From: Pleurotus djamor
Lineage: Eukaryota > Basidiomycota > Agaricomycetes > Agaricales > Pleurotaceae
Direction of reading: 5' to 3'
DNA length: 21,277 nucleotides
Assembly (NCBI GenBank): GCA_029747585.1
Contig: JAPEVF010000777.1
Coordinates: forward strand, 1 to 21,277
In this document: positions 1 to 11,500 of the stretch, in pieces
Layout: each line of letters begins with the position of its first letter
Position numbering within the stretch: the first letter of the stretch is position 1
Made by a program: the position numbers and the translations under genes
The notes under the pieces: generated by a model
The model's database searches: none
What the model saw: the letters and a program-made list of their open reading frames with translations, nothing else
Told to the model about the DNA's origin: nothing

Positions 1-443
1 CCACGCAATTATTGGACTTGGTGGCACCTTTAGCTCTCTCTCTGTCCGGGCGGCCCGCCCCCTCCCCATCCCCAGGGATGTACTCCGTTCTCAACGACGG
101 ATATGTGACGGTTTCTCCGCAAGCTGTTGAAGTACGCTGATGACCACACAATTCATCGCATGGCGGCCCCTTCGTTTTCCACATACGAACTCTCGATGTC
201 CGTGACAAGGCACTTCCTTTCCCTTTTGCGTCCCTTCGGTTGATCAAGACGAACGATGTGAACTTTGTTGGAAGGGTCGATGGCTATACTTGCGGCTAAT
301 CTGCGGTTTTTGCTACCACAGAACGTTTGGCTAAGCGGCTCGTCCTCCCACATGATGCATTAGCATTTCCAGTCGAATTAGCCTTCCACCGGGACGCTTG
401 CGTTGAGCATCCTACGAGGCGCATTGTCGGCAGATTCCCTTCT
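1..443. other. Intergenic, no gene recognised
   Basis: No open frame here resembles a known protein, and I could not join frames with plausible splice sites. The right end is the upstream region of the pectate lyase gene. The stretch may also hold the control region of a gene lying to the left of the window. Confidence 0.5.
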
Positions 444-451
444 TTTATAAG
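444..451 (+). promoter_or_regulatory. TATA box of the pectate lyase gene
   Basis: The sequence tttataag ends about 38 bases before the ATG at 490. This spacing allows a transcription start about 30 bases downstream and a very short leader. It supports 490 as the first usable ATG. Confidence 0.55.
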
Positions 452-489
452 GGAGCTCATGAGACTGAGCTCTCTAACCTAGGTTCACA

Positions 490-2021
490 ATGGTTTCTCT
501 ATCCTACCTCTTGGGACGCACCCCCGCTGCTGCTGCATCGGCCAAGAAACGCTCTGTTCGTGGCTTTGCCTTTCTCCCAACCTTCTGCAATACTCACTTT
601 TCTCGTAGATCAAGGAGAAGCGTGACACTGATATTTACGTATCAACCTCTGGGTCTGATTCCAATCCTGGGACACTTGCCTCTCCGCTCCTCACTATTCC
701 TGCGGCGATAACCAAGGCCAACGCTGGCGACACCATCTACCTGCGAGGAGGTACCTACTTCCCGTCGTCGACTATCCAGTTCAGCAAGAGTGGTACCTCT
801 TCAGCGAGGTATACCATCTCTAATTACAACAATGAACATGTGATCATCGATGGAGAGAACTTGCCTTAGTACGTCGTCATTCCTTCTTGTCTAATCGCCA
901 ATGCACTCACATATATCTTCTTTGACAGTACCCCAGGGGCGCTTGACTCCACGATTCCGGAGAATAATCGTGGCATTTTCCGTGTCACAGGCAGCTACTG
1001 GACATTTGTCGGGCTGGAGTTGATTCATGGCCCCTACGGTATCTTCGCCAGGGGTGCCTCCAACAACATCTACAACCGCCTGGTCACGCGCGATAACTAT
1101 GAGACTGGTTCGTGTCTCCCATATCTCTCATCTAATTTATCAGCTGATCCCCCTGTAAGGTCTTCACCTCCAAGGTGCCTCGAGCAACAACCAAATCATC
1201 AACGTAGATAGGTTAGTGCATCAGCGGCGTAGCGTATGTTCGAGGAAATGACGTTTTGCCAGCTATGGGAACCGTGATCCACGAAAGAACGGCGAAAGCG
1301 CAGACGGCATCGGTATCAAGGAAGGTTCTGGCTCTGGAAATGTCATCCGAGGAACTCGGATGTGGAATAATGTAGATGATGGCCTTGATTTCTGGTATGC
1401 ATCACAGATCGTCTTTATTCCTCCTCTAAATGCACGTTTTCAACCCAGGAAATTCGAATCGCCCGTCACCGTCGAAAACACGTACGCTTGGGGCAATGGG
1501 TTCAATCGCTGGGGATTCACGCCTTTCGAGGGTGATGGTAATGGATTCAAACTTGTGAGGACGGTCCCCCAAGAGTGTGTGCCTGTGCTGACTGGTCATA
1601 GGGTGGAGGCGGTACAGCTTCCGTTGCCCACGTCGTCAAGAACTCAGTGGCCTTCCTCAACGCAAAGCACGGCTACACCGACAACTCTCAAAAAGGGAAC
1701 ATGGTTATCACCTCCAATACGGCGTTCAACAACCAAAATGATGGGTTTTTCTTCAAGTCGTCCTCGGCCACGCTTACCAAGAACATTGCTGGTGTTAATC
1801 GTGTCAACCAGGCCAGTCTCTCCGGTGTCACCCACAGTGGAAACTCGTGGAATTCTGGAGGCACCTGGAGCAACTCCAGCTTTGCCTCTGTTAGTAGCTC
1901 AACGTTGACTGGAGCTAGGGCTAGCAATGGGAGCATTGTCGCCACCAATTTCCTCACTCCAACAGCGAGTGCACCGTCGACAACGATTGGAGCTAGGATC
2001 TGGGGGATTGGACCACTTTAG
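490..2021 (+). CDS. Pectate lyase, polysaccharide lyase family 9 (PL9)
   Basis: Secreted right-handed beta-helix enzyme expected to cleave polygalacturonate by calcium-dependent beta-elimination. Exons: 490-555, 609-868, 929-1107, 1160-1211, 1263-1394, 1449-1554 and 1602-2021. They give 404 residues, frame kept across all six introns (47-60 bases). The PL9 signature is clear: Asp200 in SADG, Asp224, Asp225 and Asp228 in DDGLD, and Lys264 in GDGNGFKL. Spacings of 24, 1, 3 and 36 match the calcium-binding aspartates and catalytic lysine I recall for Pel9A of Dickeya/Erwinia (209, 233, 234, 237, 273). Asn-rich helix coils follow (VKNSVAF, SNTAFNNQNDGFFFK). The N-terminus is odd: the first 18 residues are only weakly hydrophobic and contain an Arg, so the signal peptide is poor. 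A KR at residues 26-27, just before the mature-looking start DTDIYVS, could be a Kex2 site. Family call is firm; the exact N-terminus is less so. Confidence 0.93.
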
Positions 2022-2534
2022 GTATCGACTATCGACGTGCTGGGCATTTTCATAGAAATTGTGCCGACTCCATGTTCATCTTTTTCGGTTGTGACTGTGA
2101 GAAAGAGCTATCCCACGATCATTAAGTATTGCCTACTATGTAAGTTGATTCTTGGTTCCGGCTTGGTTCCGGCACACTACTCGCTAGGGCTGAGGAGTGA
2201 ATAATATTTGTTTGTCCACATCATAGGCGATCTACAGGAAATAACGAGGCTGTGAAGTATCGCTACCCAGTACTTCGTCCCCTGTTTTGGCGCTTCAAAC
2301 ATTGAGGCTCCGACTGAAGAGCGTCGAAGCGTGATGCAAATCTGAAAAATTTCTTGCTATATATTTCTACTATGGGGCCATCAAGACATGCAAGGAGGAC
2401 TTGCATAAATATTTATGGGATTTTACGGAGTGTTTATGGCCAGGGGACGAAGTAACGGGAAGGACGAAGTACTTAGTGGGTAGGGCCCTAGGGGATAGTA
2501 TATTTATCCAACGCTGGGGTTCCCTCCTCTCCCT
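2022..2534. other. Convergent intergenic region
   Basis: Lies between the stops of the pectate lyase (+) and the thioesterase (-), so it should hold both 3' untranslated regions and terminators. The only structure seen is a perfect 11-base tandem duplication at 2151-2172. No further gene was recognised. Confidence 0.6.
2151..2172. repeat. Perfect 11-bp tandem duplication
   Basis: The unit cttggttccgg occurs at 2151-2161 and again immediately at 2162-2172, without mismatch. It lies about 130 bases past the pectate lyase stop, probably in or just beyond its 3' untranslated region. It looks like replication slippage; no function is implied. Confidence 0.8.
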
Positions 2535-3299
2535 TCATAACTTTACCACCTGCTTCTTCAAGTTCAGATTTAAAGGATTGGTGGAATGTGTACCAGACAC
2601 ATACAAGGATCCGTCTTCAGCGTCCCGGACCTACAAGGAACAAATTGAGTTTCTTCCGGTTGATAGAGAATCACCAACGGACCTCGCAATGGGAAACTCG
2701 CAGGCGACCTTGGGCCACGAGGGAAGTAGAGACTAGGCGAAGCTTTGTACCGCTTTCAAAGAAAATCTAAATCAATTTCAAGAGTCCTCACTTGATATGT
2801 TGGAACCCTCACATTGGTGCTGCACGGTGCCAGATAATGTTCATGGCTTGGGAAACTCCCATGCCATCGTGTCCATTGGCGGTCGCAATGGCACACACTG
2901 CTGTTATAGATGCGCTTGCCATAATGGCTAGGTGAGATGCTAAGATGATTACCCGACGTCGCCGTAACACTCACACGTCAATGAGATAGGCAGCACAAGA
3001 ACCCGAGAGAATGTCCAATATGTTGGCCATCTCTGGAGTCGCTCCGTTCGTTTCAATGGTTCGGATTTCCAATGTACTCACTCACCTTGAGTCACTTCCA
3101 CCTCGATGGTCGTTTGTCCTTGACGACTACCATGAGAGCTGAATTCATTGGCTTCAACAAGCCTCATTTCCCGCTTAACCTGACTGCCCCACCGGACATG
3201 ACCTTTGGTGCCTCGATCCAAACCCACTAAGAGTTCCATCTTGATAGCGTCTGGAGCATTTCCCTTTACCTTAGTGATATCGAATTTGGGTGTGAGCAT
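2535..3299 (-). CDS. Hotdog-fold acyl-CoA thioesterase (4HBT / ACOT13-like)
   Basis: Predicted hotdog thioesterase that hydrolyses acyl-CoA or related thioesters. Exons on the minus strand, 5' to 3': 3299-3086, 3032-2975, 2914-2813, 2752-2683, 2630-2535. They give 179 residues with the frame kept throughout. Support comes from the family layout: an N-terminal helix (GNAPDAIK), strand TTIEVEVTQEM, central helix AAYLID, and C-terminal strands KLRLVSTSLVAQGRLRVS and GSLYVSGTHST. Family residues N75 and D90 are kept. The usual HGG motif at the start of the central helix reads SGS (81-83), so activity may be altered. Two introns need acceptors ending AAG (2915 and 2753), although TAG trinucleotides lie 13-14 bases upstream; using those breaks the frame. 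No signal peptide is seen. The gene lies about 376 bases downstream of the DUF6534 gene on the same strand. Family call firm; activity uncertain. Confidence 0.85.
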
Positions 3300-3675
3300 G
3301 GGTACAGAGGAGGGTTTGAGTGAGTCTCAACGCCGAACACTACAAAAAGTCGGGTCGGGTCGGGGTTCTTTGGAAGATGTCGATGCGAAAGTAAGACTGA
3401 CCAGTACCTCCGTAAGCTGAGGGGGAGAAGTCATACCCGAGGCATATACTTTTTTGGAAAGGAAGGCGGAAGGTGCATGAGAATGGCAATGAAGAGTGCA
3501 CGTTGCAGAAGCTTAGTGGGCATGCGGCGTGTCACCGAACCTTCAGCTTCATTGAACCACCGTGATGGGGGACAATAGCATAAGTATCAATTTCGCTATT
3601 AAGCTGTGAAATAATATAAAGATGATGCAATGGGTATAATAGTACGAGTACATCACAATTACAACTTTCCATTCA
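3300..3675. other. Intergenic, thioesterase upstream region
   Basis: Separates the stop of the DUF6534 gene from the start of the thioesterase, both on the minus strand. It should contain the DUF6534 terminator and the thioesterase promoter. No clear TATA box was seen. A (TCGGG)3 run lies at 3350-3364. Short open frames here do not resemble known proteins. Confidence 0.55.
3350..3364. repeat. (TCGGG)3 microsatellite
   Basis: Three perfect copies of a GC-rich pentamer, followed by one extra G. It sits about 50-65 bases upstream of the thioesterase start, within its likely promoter. Confidence 0.8.
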
Positions 3676-5235
3676 TCAAACGGATTCATCAAACCGAAGT
3701 GCTCGTGTATCAGACTTGTACGTTGGTGGAGTGGGTCTGGGCAGGTCATGCTCTGCGTACATTGAGACGATCTTGGCTCCATTGACGTTGAATGAATTGC
3801 GCCGTCCGGCATCACCGTCAAAGGTTGCGTTATGACGGGAAACATCTGCCCAAAGGGTGGCGCCATCTCGGGAGGCGATAATATGGCCGGTGTAAGTCGC
3901 TGAATATTGGACGCGAGCATTCAAGGCAACCATTAGGGTGTTGGCATACCTGAATTCAGGCAGTGAGTAAGAGAAAGCATCGCGAGAGGAGAAACAAGCT
4001 CACAATCTACCGAGGAGGATGAAGCTGCAGGGGATGGGTTGAGTATGACATAGTTTGCACAGAAGAAATGTCGACGTACAACATATAATGGATGTTATTA
4101 GTCGGCATCGTTCGCCATAGGATGAGCTGGATCAAGGAGCCAACGGCCACCAAGATATTACTCTCTGCGACGAGGCCCAACAGTCCAACGGGATCGGTGT
4201 TCAGAGTGGATTTCAGCAATGTCTAGGTAAGAACAGTGAGCACATGATAAGATACAGCTTTAGGAGGCCAACTTACCATCGCAATAATAATGGATGCAAT
4301 AAGCGTGTTGCAAACAAATGCGCTAGCGATGCCTAACTTGAGGAAGTTCAATCCCTTGTGTCAAAGGGGTAATACAGGGGGTACTTACATCGACGATCGA
4401 AGTGTAGGATTGGAACTGCTCTGGCGTGCGGCCGTTTGCGAGTGTCTACGCGGACCGTCGGTCATTTCAAATTTCGAAAAGGGTAGCGGAAGGCCTTGCT
4501 TACTCCAATGCATGCGTAGTAGGTGGCGAAGAGCTGAAGGAAAGAGGCCTAAATATAATCATCATTAGCGAGCGTTGTTTTGGGTCAGGGCTTTCACAAC
4601 TCACGATGACGACTGGAATTGACACCCACATCCGCTTCGAAGCTCTGAAGATTCTCCATGCAAAGAATACTTGGGCAGCCGGAGCCACTAGAGATTGATG
4701 ATCAGGAAGGAGGTCAACCAAGATGTAGATAAACAGACTTACCAAGTCCGTCAATGAGAGGTATGACATACCATGTCCAATGGTATGCCTGCAGTGAATC
4801 GGTATTCCCCCAGTTCGTCCCAAACAGATCCCATGCACCAACGGATGAGATGACTGTTGCTGTAAATTCCAACAAGCACACTCCCCACGCTAGAGGCGAT
4901 GTGTCAAGATGTGGTTATGGAATGATTTTGAGAGTAGAAGATCGGTACCTAGAGCTTTGTAACCGATCGGGTCCTTGGGGAATCGTGTATTGTAGAACGC
5001 TAAAGGAGGTCAGTGCCTTCACTTCAAACAACGATGAGGTCGACTTACATAGCTGCAAGACGAAGATCCCAAAAAGGATGAAACCGAGCTCGTAACCCAA
5101 TGCCTACAGCAATTTAAGATTGCGTCCGACCAACGATAAACCGTGTACGCCTACCAGTGGGCCTGTTCTGCAAGGTCTGTGAGTAACAGGGATCCTTCCA
5201 GTTTAATTTGATACTTACATCGTGGGGGCGACCAT
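3676..5235 (-). CDS. Seven-helix membrane protein, DUF6534 family
   Basis: Integral membrane protein of a large Agaricomycete family with GPCR-like topology and unknown ligand. Twelve exons, 5' to 3': 5235-5219, 5176-5155, 5103-5049, 4999-4949, 4889-4743, 4687-4605, 4548-4504, 4445-4389, 4336-4277, 4222-4080, 4024-4004, 3949-3676. They encode 324 residues, frame kept at all eleven introns. Hydrophobic segments lie near residues 11-31, 47-67, 88-108, 118-140, 158-180, 195-213 and 225-240. Family hallmarks are GPLALGYELGFILFGI at the N-terminus, FPKDP, WYVIPLIDGLVAPAAQVFFA, and RLYANTLMVALNAR after helix 7. The C-terminal tail (about 75 residues) is hydrophilic and probably cytoplasmic. An upstream ATG at 5290 is out of frame and lies at the TATA box, so 5235 is preferred. 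Intron 8 uses a CAAG acceptor; a TAG four bases further on would shift the frame. Confidence 0.92.
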
Positions 5236-5293
5236 CGTTTAGGTTCGGAGGGGGTAACGCGTAAGAGGTGGAGGGGCTGCTTATCAGTCATGG

Positions 5294-5304
5294 CTTTTAT
5301 AAAG
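5294..5304 (-). promoter_or_regulatory. TATA box of the DUF6534 gene
   Basis: On the minus strand this reads ctttataaaag, about 60 bases upstream of the ATG at 5235. A start of transcription about 30 bases downstream would give a leader of roughly 30 bases and would exclude the out-of-frame ATG at 5290. Confidence 0.6.
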
Positions 5305-5305
5305 C

Positions 5306-5837
5306 AAGGAGATCGCTCTCGGAGTAACGAAATAGTGCCATGCTGAGGCAGCGGGTGGTGCGTATATCAAACATCTCCATGCGCATAAAACGCAATCGGG
5401 AAATATCTAAAACGTTTCAAACCGGTTTTCACGTAAGTACTTGAGGATCAGGTGGAGATCGTGTGGCCGAGTTATTTTTGTTCTTTGTCTGTTGACTTTT
5501 CAACGACGTTCTCTCAGATACTGTCCTTGAAATTGGTGATGTCGATGAGCGGTTGAGCACGGATTCGGGCTTCGGGCAGGAGGAAAGCCTTGACGGTGAT
5601 TATGCGATGTCAGTTCTGTTGCGACACTCAGGCGGAGAAAACAGTCGCCTATGTCCAACCGCCCATCAGTGATGGCGTTTCGAGGGGTACAGAGACCCTC
5701 GGGGCTTCTTTGTCAAGGGGATTTGCGAGGGAAAAGGCGGAACAGCTTGGGCAAGGTACCCATGCTTGAGATAACAATAGCTTTAGGGTATATAACGTGG
5801 TCCAGAGAGGGCAATACTAAACGTAGCTAATACTCAT
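5306..5837. other. Intergenic between HET 3' end and DUF6534 promoter
   Basis: This stretch should carry the upstream control region of the DUF6534 gene and the 3' untranslated region of the HET gene. All frames are short; none resembles a known protein, and no notable repeat was seen. Confidence 0.55.
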
Positions 5838-8473
5838 CTAGATGATCGTGATGTCGCCCATCGTAGAGAAGGCAAAAAGATCGGCCATAACGGCGGCTTG
5901 AGGACCCCATACATCAAAGCATGCGATCCGCTCAAACTTGCCTACTTCGAACTTGGATTCGGCAAGCAAGAGATACGAAGACCAGCGCGCGCCGTCGAAG
6001 CCTTGGTCGAAGACTTCGACGAGTTCAGCGGCCAGTGGAGGGGCAGAAGTGTTGTCTGGGGTTTTCCTCTCGATGTTGCATGGTGCACTGATTCCGGTCA
6101 TGATGCCACCAGCAGGAGGCAACCAGTCCTTTGTGCCTAGTAGGAGTACAACCAGGCCACTGGGATCACAGCCCCGCTCGCGAGTGACAGTCTGTATATC
6201 GTCTGGTTGAATTTCAATCCAAAAGCCTTCGTCACGGTAACTGAGTACCGACAGATCACTGATGGTATTGTCAGCGAAGCCGAGCTGCATGATGTTCAGA
6301 CTTATGTCTGTAACCATGTAGCCACGAAGAGTGACATGACCTGCGACAACCTGACCAGTTGGTTCATCCGCAATTCTGGGTGTCGTCTTCGCCTCCAGGA
6401 TCTCCACGTAGCTTTTGAAAGGCGTTGCAGGGTAGCAGATGAGATAAGAGATGGGTCCTTTCAAGTGTGCCCAACTCCAAGATGGAGCAACATAACCATC
6501 GGTGCGGTGCCAATCCTCCTTTCGGCTACGTTCCCGCGCAATCTTGAACCACTCTTCTGCATTGTCTTCATCGGCTTCCACAACAAGCTTCGCCGCGGCT
6601 TCCATCTCCGCGTTTGCCTTCATGAAAGCTTCCAGATCGTACTTGGTTGGCGGCTTCCAAGCCAACTGAGCAGCGAGATCGCCTCGCCAGAGACCAGCAA
6701 GATACTCTTCTTCATGCCCCTCTCCCATGAAGTCTACTATGATCTGGTGAAAGCGACGAACAAGGCCCTCGAGGGCGAGGAGTTTATCCGTCTCGAATGT
6801 CAACGTGCGCTTGGAGTATGCACGGACAAGTACACGCCAATGCTCGTAGACGCGATCCAAGCTGTTCAGTCGACCAGGTGTAAGGGGTCTACGAGACAGA
6901 TTGGACTCACGACGGCACTCGCACTCCGTTAGAGTATTGCACTCCCAAATGAGTTCGTCTGAAGTGAAATGCAGGACACGCCGGCTCATCAACCGCTCCT
7001 GCATCGTCCATCCACGTCGGTCTATTGCTTGGTCATTTGAGCCTACCCGATTTTCCAAGCCTGGATGCGATGTTGGGCGGCGAAGGAAGAACCCAGTTTC
7101 CCTTCCATCCGGACCGCGATATCGTTTGTACTCGAAGTTGGAGTAGGTCTGGTTCGCGCAGAACAGACCTTCGGACGCTGATCGAGCGCCATCAGCACTG
7201 AGGGTCAGAGCAGCACCTGAGTAAATTTCGCACATGAGTGCAGCTTGGTGCGCCCAGTCGTTGCCAGAATCTTGGATGATGCAAAGGCGGTCGACCCAGA
7301 TATACCGTAGCCCCAACTCCCTCGTCACTCTGATGGCGTCACGGATTGTTGGGGGGAGGTCTTCGATAGCGATGCCTTGTTCTTGATGAGAGTTTAGATT
7401 GTGGGTGGAGGTGAAAAGGCCAGGATTACCAGGGCCCCAGCAGTAGCTGAGCGTGGCGTATTGCCCTTCGATCTGGTGCATGCTGTGGAGGTAGACTCGA
7501 GAACGATCTGAACCTTGCAGATCCAACACTCGTATCGGACGATTACTCGTTGAGCGATCGTGGTGCTCAGCACACGTCTTGTGGTGTTTGATGCAGTTCT
7601 CGAGCCACATCTTGGCAAGCTGAAGAGACTCAGCACTACCTGAGTTTTCGTGGACAAGAGTGACCAATTCATCTTCGATGCCAACGGGAAGCTCGTGAGA
7701 ATGATCTACAAACAAAGGATCAGGATGACTGGTGAGATAAGGCATGAACGGGGGGACTGACCAAGGGCCACATAGACCTCTAACTCTGCCTCCTGATCGG
7801 CTACGTTGGAAGTCACCGATACGTACGGACGTCCCCGAATTTCGATGTCCTTCACCGTCTCTTTGGTTTGAACGACAGCAAACCCATAGCAGTTTCGCTG
7901 TGGCTTCCTCAGGCGGATGGTGACTTTCGTGTCATCACTGGGTGCCCACAATTCGGAGGGAGGATATTGCAACAAAGAAGTCCATACGAAGGTACAGAAT
8001 CCACAGCGCCCTTTCTCCGATATTCGCTGGAAGGTTTGAGCTGTAGCTGAGATCTCTCTGTATGGTCCTCTGAACGTGTCTCCCGAGTGAAGTTCCAGAG
8101 GCGCGACATCTTGACATACAGCACACGTAGTTGGGGGTATCTGCACTAGAGTATGCGCTAGGTCATGGTCAATCCCTTGACCTGGAGTCGCGATGCAGGT
8201 TGAACAGAAGTCTATTTCTCCTGGCGGACAGTCGATGCAGCAATAGCGAAACCCTGTGATACTCTCCTTCGCTTCCGAACGTCGACATTGAGAACCATCG
8301 CACCAGACCCCTTGATGAATTGGAGGCTCCAGCGGAACGCGATCTTCATTGGAGTCTTCGAGGGCGCGAAGAGGATTGGAAACGTCTTCAGGTGGATCCT
8401 GTAGCGCTACTAGAGCTGCTCTGTGAAATGGAATGGATAGTGTGCGCTGGATGAGGCTGGTATAACCGTCCAT
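5838..8473 (-). CDS. HET-domain protein with N-terminal ZZ zinc finger
   Basis: Heterokaryon-incompatibility (HET) family protein of 859 residues, exons 8473-7762 and 7705-5838, with one 56-base intron. Residues about 53-112 form a ZZ-type zinc finger: C58, C63, C78 or C79, C82, C90, C93, and the histidine pair of HDLAH (103, 107). The first pair is spaced wider than the usual CxxC. Two more CxxC pairs follow (C117/C120 and C157/C160), perhaps a second metal site. The HET domain covers about 320-465, with canonical YATLSYCWG, LPPTIRDAIRVTRELGLRYIWVD, CIIQD and a final IYSGAALTLSA. The C-terminal 390 residues are soluble and were not recognised; they include a Glu-rich helical stretch. In other fungi HET domains trigger cell death on non-self fusion; that role here is inference. 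No NACHT, ankyrin or WD repeats are visible. The ATG is well supported by a TATA box 42-49 bases upstream. Confidence 0.95.
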
Positions 8474-8514
8474 GAAGAAAAGTTGGAATGTTGTTTGCCA
8501 GTAGGACGCACTCA

Positions 8515-8522
8515 GTTATAAA
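8515..8522 (-). promoter_or_regulatory. TATA box of the HET gene
   Basis: The minus strand reads tttataac, about 45 bases upstream of the ATG at 8473, a normal distance for a short-leader fungal gene. Confidence 0.55.
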
Positions 8523-11500
8523 CCAGACATGCCAGACGCACTGCCTTGCGCGCGCAGGATCGACGTCGTAAGCAGTTTACGCAACGTGGTGTTGAGCACT
8601 GGGGTAGCATCCGTTGACCCGAAGCACTGCATACATCCAAGCTGCGGATCCAAACTGATGGCGGAGTCAAGCAGAGAGTATTGTCGCGCGACTTTGGAGA
8701 ATCAGAGGATTGCGTATCTGGTCACGCGGTCGACATGACCATTTGGTGTCACTGTCAAGCAATGCATTGGGTCTGAGCGCTGTGGTGAGGTAGACCATTC
8801 CATTCGTCTTTGATGCGTTGTCGTCGGTCGTAACGAAAGTGAAAGTGAGAGTGAGACCACTAAGCAGCGCTAAGGATCGTCGTTCGAAAAGGTGGCCTGA
8901 TGGACAGGCATTGTTACCGTGAGAATAATATTTCCCACAATCAGGTCAAGGTAAGTACGTAAAAGTGTGTTCTTCACAACTGTTGACTTGGGCTAGCAGG
9001 CCGCTGCCTATGGCACGGCGTGAACGAGCCCGATATAACGACATGCATTCGAAGCTCATCACGGAAGGTGTAATTAAGCACAAAGACGAGACTCCATATG
9101 GTGTGCAGTGTCAGTGGAGGAGACGAGACGGGTCCATCACTGTACAGCTTCAATTGACGGTCTGAGGTCGAGGAGCCCCAGGATGCCTGAGCGAGGGCGT
9201 TGGCACCAAAGTCCGGGCGGGCGGATGACTGTGCTCGATTCTAGTCAGTCGCGATCGACTACTGAGAAAGGCTATCACCCGTCGTTGATGGAAAAGTCCA
9301 GGAATCGATGAACCGTAGGACCTAAATAAGAATCTGTCGAGCCCATTCTGCTTACAGAAATGCGCTCACAACGAGCACAAACATTGCTATTGAGGTTGTA
9401 GATGGTATAAGTCGGGACCGTGCGGCACAAGGCAAGTGCAGATGTCATTGAGGGATCAATTGATCATTCCTAGAATACACGGCCGAGCTGCTTCGTCCAT
9501 AGGTACCCCCCACCAGCAACGGACCCTCCCTTACCTCCCCGGCCTGATGTCTATCAGCGGGAGCACTTCCTCGCATTCTGCCATCTTCTTGACCTCGACC
9601 TCGGCCCGGCCACACCTGACTAACAAGGTTCAAGCTTCAAAGCTTCAAGTCTCAAATTTCCAGACCATGGTGTGTCAAACTATTCCTCTTCATCACGGCA
9701 TTGCGGTTAGGATGAGGGGAAGAGCTCAACAGAGCACTGAATGCGTGGGGAAGAAGGTGTGCAGGAATACAGACATTGATAAGGACAGCAAGCTGGACGA
9801 TGAGCCTGGAGACAGCGTGATCGTCTGGTCACCGTGACTTTGGATGCCTGGTACTGGCGAACATAAAGAGCGACGGGAGGTGCGACTCGAATGGTCTCAT
9901 CAGATACATTTGTATGGTCGCAGATGTCGGGGACGGAGACAGCAGAGTGGAAGCCGCCTCGGAATAGGTCTTGTAAAGTCAATAGTCCATGCTGGTCGTT
10001 CCTCTTCGGCGCTCCATAAAAAGCAGCCAACGATGTTTCTTCGTGAAATCATGGAGCACCGCCTCCCCGACCTCAGCCTCATAGCAGCCAGAAGTATTCC
10101 TCCGTCCACTCTTCAAATGCCTGCCTATGGTCGCGTCGCGGGCCAGGTGTCAAGCGCTTTGAGTGTCAAGACGCTGACGTACCGCGATGACAAGTATATG
10201 TGATTGGCTAGGTGTGTTAGAGGCAGCAGCATGGAACCGCAGCGATAATGGGTATGTACTGCAGGTATCATCGGCGAGCGCAGACGACGGAGGTTCGAGG
10301 TGCGTCCCAACGGAATCCGCGGTGGATTGGTTTAAGAGAGGTCTGAGTACGAGCGTTCCGACAAGCATACTCAAGGGGGGAGCACCGTTGGTATCGACCA
10401 AATGCGCGGAGTACCCAAACCGAGGCGATGGTTGGCGATGCAACGCATCCAAGGTACCTCAAAAGGCCGAAAATCCAGAATTCAGTGTCCAATCGCTGTG
10501 AGGGATTCTATTGCTCAACCGGAAACCTAGGTTAGCTCTGTGTATGTGCTCGATGGGTAGAACTCACCTTTTCATATAATGAGTTAAGAAAGTAGATAAG
10601 ACAGTGCTTTCTGCGTCAAGATATCGTCCTTGCGGAGATGAGGACGAAAGGTCAAAGTGCATCAGTAGGAAGCCGGGGAGGGTGACCATATGAAGAGTAA
10701 TGTGTCTGGATAACACTACTGATGTACGTCAAGGTACCGTACAGAGATGCTTACCCAGTCAAAGTGTGGACTTCTATAGATCTTCATCAACCTCCATCCC
10801 GCCCCCGGCCCTCATAATTAGCACTCCCCGGCCGTCCTGCTCTGCCCTGGAACCTGTAGCAGGACATTCCTGCCGCACCCTTTGGTCAACAAGTAGCCTT
10901 CATATCTCAAGATGTAGAGTTCGTGTTCGCATCTCCGCTGATATGCAATTCGTAGAGGAGGGGGAAACGGAATAAGTGCAGGGAAAGAACCATCTCCATA
11001 TCCTGTCGTATTTGATCAGCCATTTTATGAGTAAGGGTAGGAGGGAGAGCGCACCTGTCGGTACGTGGCCCATGATGAAAGGAAGAAGAATGCCCGGTTT
11101 CAATCTAATCACTCGAGTCGTTATAACGCACGACAGTGGGACCCGCACTCCTCGAATTCCAGGCAGAGACTACTATTTGGTATTTGCTTTGTCTGCATCA
11201 CGACTAGGATTATTTGTGCACATCCAGGGGCCCTCGACGATTGACGCGAGGCTGCGGGAACGTAGATATTTGGTGGGACACCGAAGCAGTAAGATGAGTG
11301 GCTGCAGCCCACAACCGAAGCTCTGCATGGATATTGCCCAGTGACCAGACAGGGTCGAGCGTAAGATCGCAAAGACTCCAGGCACGCTGACTAAGTCTGT
11401 TAACTCATCGTGTGAAAGTTATTTGAACAAAGACATGCAAATACGATGAAGGTCAACGGGCCAATCAAAATTCGAACGGTAATTTCAAGCGGCCAATGAC

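Noticed and set aside
2401..2736. Open frames on plus between the lyase and the thioesterase
   Set aside because: They overlap the last two exons of the minus-strand thioesterase, which has clear family similarity and consistent splicing.
5288..5290. Upstream ATG for the DUF6534 gene
   Set aside because: It is out of frame with the first exon and sits at the TATA box, so it is unlikely to be in the transcript.
6207..6932. A 241-residue open frame on the plus strand
   Set aside because: It lies fully antisense to the HET coding exon and shows no domain. Long antisense frames are expected opposite a long coding exon.
10285..10305. tRNA B-box-like ggttcgagg
   Set aside because: No matching A box or cloverleaf could be drawn around it.
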